Shown here: positions 35,401-44,400 of the stretch, one piece after another
Numbering within the stretch: position 1 is the first letter of the stretch
Layout: every line of letters begins with the position of its first letter
Origin: Phoronis australis
Taxonomy: Eukaryota; Phoronida; Phoronidae
DNA: 62,000 bases
NCBI GenBank assembly: GCA_002633005.1
Contig: NMRA01000015.1
Span: 1,353,671-1,415,670 of the forward strand
Direction of reading: 5' to 3'
Notes under the pieces: model-generated
What the model was told of the DNA's origin: nothing
Seen by the model: the letters and a program-made list of their open reading frames with translations, nothing else
Databases searched by the model: none
Translations under genes and position numbers: made by a program

Positions 35401-38400
35401 TCACAACAATGGTACGGTTCTTTTATTCTAGGTCATTAGTTACTCAGATGGACTTACATTTGCCAAGAATTGTGGAATCTAGTCAGTCAGTGTATGAGGA
35501 TCAGGATGAGGTTGGTAACTTATTGTTAGTTTTGATTAATTACGCCTGTAGTCCATGAGGTTTCATTTATTTATGTTTCTAAACATTCTGTACAATTATG
35601 TGTATAACATCACATGAGTTTAGAACAGTGCTGTAGTGGGGCGTAGGCGCACGTAGGCTCAGCCAACCACCTTTTGGCATTTGAATGTAGCGCCAACCAC
35701 CTTTTGGCATTTGAACGTAGTGCCTACTCAACGTAAGTTACGTTCAGTGCTCAAGGTGATTCAGTGGGCTCTGAGCACCTACTTACCTCTAATTTTACCA
35801 CTACAGCACTGGTTTAGAATGAGAGTTTTATTCTATTTGAAATAATCTGTAACTTCTGATTCTTATAATTGAAATTGATGAAGGTATTCCCCAGTATAAT
35901 TCTCAATAATGTTAAGTTTGTGTCTCTACATGGTGTGTTTGTAGTACATTGGGGATGTCGTGCAAGTGTTGTCCCCGTCACATGCCAACTGTATTCCCAC
36001 GCCATCTGCCACTCCCAGGTCAGAGGTTGTGTCTGAAGACCCTGCTCACCTGCAGGTTGCTGTCACGGTGACTCAGGCCACGTCACCAACGGACTTCTAT
36101 CTGCAGCTGGTCAGTGCTGGAGAGGAGGGGCTTGACAGGTAAGTGGGTGGAGCTAGAGCAATTTGATTGTGCACTTGAATAGAAAGTGGGTTGGACTTAA
36201 AATTGTGATGCACAGCTTAACTGCTCTGTTGATGGATAACTAAGTTGTTACCAATATGAATGAATATTGTTGTGGAGATGTCAAGTTGTTGCTATGATGT
36301 TTGTGTTCTGTAGATTGATGGAAGATCTACAGTTGGCTTACTCTGGTGAGAGTATGACTTGTGTTGATGTGAGTGACTTGACTGTTGAAGACTTCTGTGC
36401 TGTTGAGTATAGTGAAGACAAGAGATGGTACAGAGGTCTGGTGAAGGAAGTAGACAGTGGCACAGCCAAGGTACTACCATGGTAACACAGCTTGAGGGTC
36501 TAATGCACTGGCGCGGGGGCTTGGTCGATCATATTAATTGTTAATCACTGAAGGTTTTACTTTCATTCATCTCCTTATTGCTTGTGTATGTTTGTGTCAT
36601 CCTTTTTTGAAGAGACTGCTTAAAACGTATTAAGTAAAGTTAGTTTTGTTAGCCAGCACATGTAAGAGAGTGTTGATCTTGTTGGATGATAGACATTATC
36701 TATGAGCATTTGAACAAGTAATTACTGAAGAGAGATTACCGTAATTATTTCTTCATGATGTAGATTAAGTTGTTTTTGTATTATGCTTACTTCAAATCTC
36801 TGATGGTGGTTTGGCACAGGTGTTGTTGTGCGACTACGGCTACCTCCAGCAGATGGAGCTAGCTAAACTGCAGCCTCTGCTGGACCAGTTCCACATGCCC
36901 TCATCATTTGCCATACACTGCCACCTAGCGGGCATTACTGCGGCTGGATCATCTGTCAACAAGTGGTCCTGCACTGCCTGTGAGCTGTTCAGCGAAACCA
37001 TTGACGGCCAGAAAATATTTCTCGTCAGAAAGGTAGTCACGCAGTTCAGTAGGATTTGTTGGAATTTGTTGCCTATGTTATGTCCTGTTTTGAAAGATGC
37101 CTCTTCATGGTTGACAGTGTCAATGTTTTGGGACATCTGTCGTCTTGAATATTTTTTAAGGCATCTTATAATAACATTTTGTGTATATTGACATAAGACT
37201 TAGAGTTCTCTTTAAAAGTTTTGCTAGGTTTATACTATTAAACTTGGAAGCAATTAAATTTTCAGTTTTGAAAATTTCTTTCTCAATGTATCGCTACAGG
37301 GAGACATAGATGGCGACTCACTTCCATGTGAGTTGATGATTGAGAGGTTATGTCTAGGTACGGCCCTGGAACTAGCTACAGTGGAACTTGTGTGTGTCAG
37401 TAAACTGTTGGTAGAGGCGGGTCTAGCACTCCCTGTGCGCAGGTGAGAGGTAACTGGGTGTGTCTGTTCACTGTTCTAGGCACATCTGTATTCAGTATGT
37501 ACAAGAGGAATCTTGTCAAGTTTAACTACTTTGTTCATCAGTCAGTATATCAGATGTTTGTAGGTTTTTTACCGGTATGTTTGAAAACAATGTGACTATC
37601 TGTGTATCTCATGGGAATAAGCTGGTTCTGTGCATAAACGTTGATATCCAGCTATGATCACCATGTACTGTTATCCTAGCCATGTCCACAGTGTGTCGCT
37701 GCTACTCTCACCGTGTACTGTCATCCCAGCTATGTCCACAGTGTGTCGCTGCTTACTCTCATATAGTACTGTTATCTTCCAGTCGTCCTAGCTCAAACTG
37801 TTCCACACCACGGCCAACATCCAGTGCCTCACTAACCAGTCTGCCTGTACCAAGCTCTCCATCCACTAAAACCCCTTCAAGTGAAGCCTGTGTCTCTGGC
37901 CAGCGTTTTGCTGCTGAGCACTCTGGTACTCCCATAACTGCTGTCAACACTGATGAGTATGAAGCCATTCCTGCACCACAGAGCAGTGTGACGTCCACAA
38001 TGTGCACTTCACCTATTGCTACCACACACAGTCATATGGCAGAGGCAGGTTGCAGCACTAGTCCTTTGTCACCTGACCTGGACAGTGCTATCGTTGGAGA
38101 CCAACAGATGGTGCCAGCGTTGAACAAGAACAACTCTAATAATGCTTCAGGCATTTATGATGTGAGTAGTGTTCTCAGTAGAATGAGGTCTTCTGTACTT
38201 TTCTTGTCATGTCATATTTTGTGAGTCGTCTGCATTAGTGTCTCTAATTTGGCGGAGAGAATCGTATGCCAACGATCCCCACAGAACTAGAAAAAGTGCA
38301 ACCCTCAAGTAAAATGGTGGAATCGGCAAAAAGAATAAACACAGTAGGGAAGTTTACAGGCTGTTGTTCTAGTCACAAGACCTTGTGATATTCAGCAAGA

Positions 38401-41400
38401 CCTTGTGATATTCAGCAAGACCTTGTGATATTCAGCAAGACCTTCTGATATTCTGCAAGACCTTGTGATATTCAGCAAGACCTTGGTCAACAATAATGTG
38501 TACACTGTGGCTTCATCTTGTGCACTGTGAATTTTATTTCCATCACGTGAAACTTGCTGCTGAGAAATGATATGTGGCTGTGAAATGTATATTAATTCCT
38601 TGAACTTTATATATTTAGGATTGGCTTCTTGAGGACCCTCTCAGGCCTGAAATGATCTCGTTCCCATCATATGAAAGGCCTTGCCAGGCCTCATTTCCTA
38701 TTGTTGCTACATATGTCAGCCGAGACTGTGTTATCTACTTACAGGAATACAAGGAGAGTAAGTTTACCTTAACTTGAAAATTTTCCTGTGCATTTGTTAA
38801 TTTTTGAGCTGCCATTTAGTCCGAACTTTTTGGCGTAGTTGGAATCCTATCGGAAATACTTCTAATTCGTCTAGCAAATTACTGTTGTGGCGTTAAACTC
38901 TGTTATTGGGTCATTGATAGGACTAAGATAGGAAATCTTGGTTAATCTGAACTCGGTTAGTAGGTCTTATATAAGTTGACTGAATCTGAATGCATGCTGT
39001 ATTTACGTTAGATCACCCCCTGTTGGGCATTATGGAGAAGTTACAAGTGATGTACAGGAGAAGTGGAGCACAGGACGAGACACTGTTCAGGCAAAAAGGA
39101 ATGGCGTGTGTGGCGCAGTATAGTGAAGATGGGCTGTGGTACAGGGCTACTGTACTGAGTGTACACGATGAATTGGGGGCTGAGGTAGGCTGACTGAAGG
39201 GTGAGGGGTGTGATTGAGGTAGGCAGACTGAAGTGGGCTGACTGAGGTGGACTGACTTAGGTGGGCTGACTGAAGTGGGGTGACNCAGGGGTGGGGTGAC
39301 TGAGGTGAGGTTGACTGAGGTAAGGGTATGAGAGAGGTGTCCAGGACCTCTGTACTGACTGTTCATGATGAACTGGGGGCTGAGGTAGACGTGACCGAGG
39401 TGGGAGTGACTAAGGTGGGTGAGTTGGATGTACAGAACGACTACTTAGTGTAGAGGATGGTCTGGGAGCAGTGAAAGGGGATAGTGTGATAGGGAGAGGA
39501 GAGACCCACTGTGTGGGGTGGTCTGCAAGTTCAGGTGGAGGTGTTACTTAGGTTGTAAATCAAATAGTCACTTTAGCACTTGATTTCAAGTAGTTTCTGA
39601 TAAGGTAAAGTTGTGACACAATATTTCTCTTGAAAAATAATTTTGTCTAACATGGTATAGTGTAGATTACTAGTTTCTCTAACTTGTTGCCATGCTACCT
39701 TGTGTTTGATATTCTCCTTCATTCCAGGTCCAGTTTGTCGACTATGGCAATTCTGAATTTGTTTCCTTCTCCTGTCTCCGCTGCTTGCCGTGTGACTCCG
39801 AGCTGATAGGGATTCCCCAACAGTGCTACCCCTGTATCCTGCACGGGGTGCGCCCTTCTGGTACAGATGGCTCTTGGACTGCCAGTGTCATTGACTGTCT
39901 CACCAAGCTACTGCTGTCACAGGCCAGTGTTGTGGAGATCAAAGTATGTTATAGGCCTGCTGGTCTTGAGATGCTGGTGGAAAATACGTCAGCATCGTAG
40001 TAATATAGTCTGTGGTTGCGTAATTTTGTTGCATTCACGAATTATGTGTGTTCGTTATTGGCCAGTCTCAGGGACACAGGTCTGTACATTTTCTAAGCTT
40101 TTTCAGATATTTGAATGTCTTAACACTAAAGCTGATCAAATGTTCTGTACATTTTGTTCTCATTTATATATGATTTTTGTTAAAATTTACATTTTATATA
40201 TGTCCTTGAGACTGGTTGATTTTAAGTATGTTAAACTTGACCGCTTGACTTTTCCAAACGGTTTTTGAATGACTGTGATATTGGATTATTTGCATTGTTT
40301 TTAAACCCCGCGTAGTGCCAGTTTTGATAATCATGGTTTTTGTTCATGTTTTGGGAAAGAAAGCTTTCTTATAGTTAATGCTGCTAGCTGGCATTTCTTA
40401 TTACACAGGGTGGCACCACTGCATGGGACACGGAGATTCACTGTCGCTTACACGATACATTTCAGATTGAAGTTTAGGACTTCAGCAGATTTGCACTGCG
40501 TGGGAGTTAACAAAAAAATATTGTCTCTTAATTAGTAAATTTTAATGCAAACCAGATACATCGAAACTTATTCCCAAATGGTGCTCTGTTAACGTGACTC
40601 CTTCCAAGTTAACAGAATTTGACAAAGAATTTTCAAGTTTGATCTTCAGAATTTGTACATGCCACAGTTGGAATGAACTTTGTCTTGGAAAATTAATAAT
40701 AAAAGATTGGAAATACACGAAGGTGTGTGATTTACGAAATGTTCTTATTTGAGTGATATCATTTGATTGATAACGCTAATTCTGTGTTCAGAACTGGTGA
40801 AACTAAAGCTAAGAGTGCCTTTAAATTCTATTTTTCATGTAGCTTGATGTATGCTACTGTGGCAGTACACATGGTGTCAGTTGGTGTTCACATGACCAAG
40901 ACTACCAGTTTGCCTGTTTCAGGATATTCTCCCAGACTGCCTGTCGGTGTCTATCACGCTGTCAGATAACCGCACAGTGACCGAGGTGTTGACCTACCTA
41001 GGTGCTGTGGAGGCTGTTGACAGCTACATACTACGAAGTTATAAGCCACCTGTCATTCAGAAGAGGGACAAACCCTTCAGGGCTCTGGTTACTCATGTGG
41101 AGACACCGAATAAGGTGAGTAATGCTACTCTAGGCTGATAAATAAGATGCTGTCACACTACTTGTATTAAGGTTTGACAGTAAAGGAATTGCAAAACTCT
41201 TCTCAAAATTGCAGACAATTTAATTGATGGTAGAGGACAGTGACAAATACGGCAACATCCAAACAAACATAGTTCAGAGAACATCAAAAATTTCGCATTT
41301 TAAGCCTGCATTCATTGACTAAAGCCAATTCGTCACAGTGCGATGATGCCTTAATTTACTTAGTTTTCTGTCAAATGCATGTTGAATGGTGAAATCCATC

Positions 41401-44400
41401 AGTGTAGAAAGTCTTCGACATTTGTCTTTGATTTCTAAGGTTGTTGTTACCCTAAAAACACATCTAAATCAGGTTTTTTTTGTATATTGTACATTAGAAC
41501 TGGCTGATCAAATTTAAGTTAAACTTACAGATGCCATGGTTTATGCAATCGTCTCCAAAAAGCACTGTTTGAATTGTGTTTTAAATGTTTAACATTTGCA
41601 TAAGGTGCTTTTGAAAACTGGGCCGGATATAACGTGCTCGAATTTTGAGATCCAGTTTTCTCCACTGAATGACGGGCATCACACAATTTCTCACAATACG
41701 GCATGTTATGTTCAACTATTACCGAAAATTGCAGTTATACAGAATAGCAGATTGGTGAACTCCTAAGTAGATTCTTACTGGGTTAGGTTCTTGATTTTTT
41801 TAGATATTTACCTAAATGTGCACACTTTTTGATACGGTTAGTTGTAACATTAAGAAAGATTCATTAAGCCTGTGCCAGTTAATACATTTTCTAATGATCT
41901 GTTGCCATGACTTTCAGCTGTTTGTCCAGTATTGTAAGTGTGAGACCAGTAAAGACCCGTTGATTCAGGCGGCCACTCAGCAGGTGATTGAGATGGACAG
42001 ACTCCAGGCCAGCCTGATGAACGAGGCAGACACTCTCCCCATGGTTTCACAATTCTTCAGTGGTCAGTTGGGTTTTGAATTTATGAATATTTGGTCGTTA
42101 AGGATTTGGTTCCATTGTGAGATGCCAAAAGTGCTGTACTTGCACCACTGTGTTAGTACAAAAAGTGTGTATGTCTCACTAAATCTGGGAATATGGTTAA
42201 TTAGCCTTGGTTTACAAATTTCTCGACAATTTTTGATGTTTTTGGAGCTATTTCTTGAAGATTCTTTTGCCTCAAAATCACTCTATGAATGGCTTGGTGT
42301 GTTTAATGAAATCAGACGAAAGCTTAAATTCAGAAATTAAATTTGTTTACAACTGAAAGCCAAAAGACAGAAATCTGTAGCCTGCTGGGAAACGGACTAA
42401 AACCGAAAGTCGAAAGACAAAAAATCAATTTTTGGCTTCAAACTCTTTGAACCTCCAAAAGTCAAATGTGCTGTCTACATGTAAATAAATGGGAAAGTGT
42501 TGCAAACATGGATTGATGTCAAAATTATTTTTACCATAATTTGAATTCTCCTTTCTAAAGAAGTCAATATCTTGCACGTTGTGTTGTTCCCTGCAGGCCA
42601 GGCGTGCTGTGCTCTGTATGCATTTGACAACAGCTGGCATCGGGCTGAGATAGCTGTAGTCTGCCCAAATCCAGACATTGTCTTGGTGGTATACGTCGAC
42701 TACGGTACTACAGAGTACATAGCAATCAGCTCTGGCAGGTGAGAATACTTTTCAAAACTCCGTCTGGATTGTGTCCCTTGAAGTTGTAAACCCCTTAACT
42801 TTGGCAATAATCGGATCTTACATCTGGTCTCAGTTGATGTTGCAATGGTATCCAGTTCATAGAATGTTGGCTTTAGCAGGTTTTTGTCTTGAAGAAATAC
42901 TTCAATGAATTATGTGAATGCACACACAGGAATGATTGTTGGAAATGTTTCGCGATCTGTATTTCCACACGGGTTCAAGATTTCTATATTTAATCTAAAG
43001 TATTATGAAAAACCCCAAAAGGAACCAATGGTTGATTGGGTACATTTTAGCTAAAGGTCGGTTTTCTCTTGGATTACATTATTAAAGTAAAATCTGTTGT
43101 GTGCTCACAGAATCCGTGAGATACCAGAACAGTACACCAGGTTACCAGCTCAAGCTATGGAGTTTCACATACGCCATCTGGTGCCAGTGGGTGAACAATG
43201 GACGAATGAAGCCACGGACATTATGCTGGATATACTGAATGATAAAGTGGTCACCATTATAGTCAAGGTCAGTGTCCTATAGTCAAGGTCAATGTCTTAT
43301 AGTCAAGGTTACTGTTATTTAGTCAAGGTCAATGTCGTATTATCAAGGCTAGTGTTGTAAAGCCAAGGTCAGTGTTGTATAGTCAAGGTCAGTGTTGTAT
43401 AGTCAAGGTCAGTGTTGAAAAGTCAACTTAGGTAAGTATTGTATAGTCTTTTTCTTCGGAATTCAACAAGCAATGGAAGTACCGATCCTTATATGTTGGC
43501 GCATGTTAGTGAATAAATTTGAACGGTACATAACCAAAGTCGCTGTTGTATAGTCACTACTACAAACATTGCTGAAAATATATCATGACAAATTTCTAAG
43601 ATACTTAGTGAAGGCAAAATTTTCGTGGTGATGTCATCCTGTTGTCTGCTTACACTGACCTCATATCTTGCTGAAATTTTTTGCATCATTGCAGAACGAC
43701 AGTGCTCCCTACTCCATAGCCCTGTATGAGCCCGCTGACTGTAATCCAACACTTTTAGTGCCAGCCTATCAACCACTTGTGGACTGTGGACTTGCCAAAG
43801 TAGTCACCAGGTAATGACAAGTTTATCTTATCTTCCGTCACTTTGTACTAGATTTACCCTTCGTCAACTCATTCCTTGTCAAGGGCATAGGTTTATATTG
43901 GGAAGTTTACCCAAAGTGTATTCTTGGAACTGTTGTTTTGCTATCCTTGTACCTTTTTTGCTAAATTTTACCAAGACATGGTTCACGTGACCCAATTAGT
44001 AATAGATTGGTAAAGAGTCTGGAGTCAATTCTACATGCTGTCTACTAACAGAAAATATATACTTTTACTGTCAGAGTTAAATAGTTTTGTAGATATTTGG
44101 CTAAAAACACAAACCCATCAGTAAGGTCCTACAATAACCAAAGTTTTTGGGTTTCAGTATTTGCATGTATATAGCGTTATGTTCTGTGACGAGTGAGTAG
44201 AAAATGTAAAATAGGCTAAAAATGTGTTGATTGAAATCAGTGATGATGGTTAAAGGCGAGAGCAACCTGTTTTCATGTCATTTTTAGCAAAAATAAGGTT
44301 CGTTTGTTATCCCAGACATATTTTCCACTTAATTACAGCTCTTTGTAATTTTATTAATTATTTGTTCTCTACGTGACGTTTTGAGAGGCAAGAATTTCGC

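Noticed and set aside
35157-35558. 133-codon plus-strand open frame
   Set aside because: Only 35432-35510 is RNF17 exon 25; the upstream part is intron.
39867-40268. 133-codon open frame overlapping exon 33
   Set aside because: It is a different frame from the Tudor reading and has no recognisable content.
41816-42340. 174-codon plus-strand open frame
   Set aside because: It is RNF17 exon 35 (41918-42062) read through into both introns; the flanking codons are not conserved-looking.
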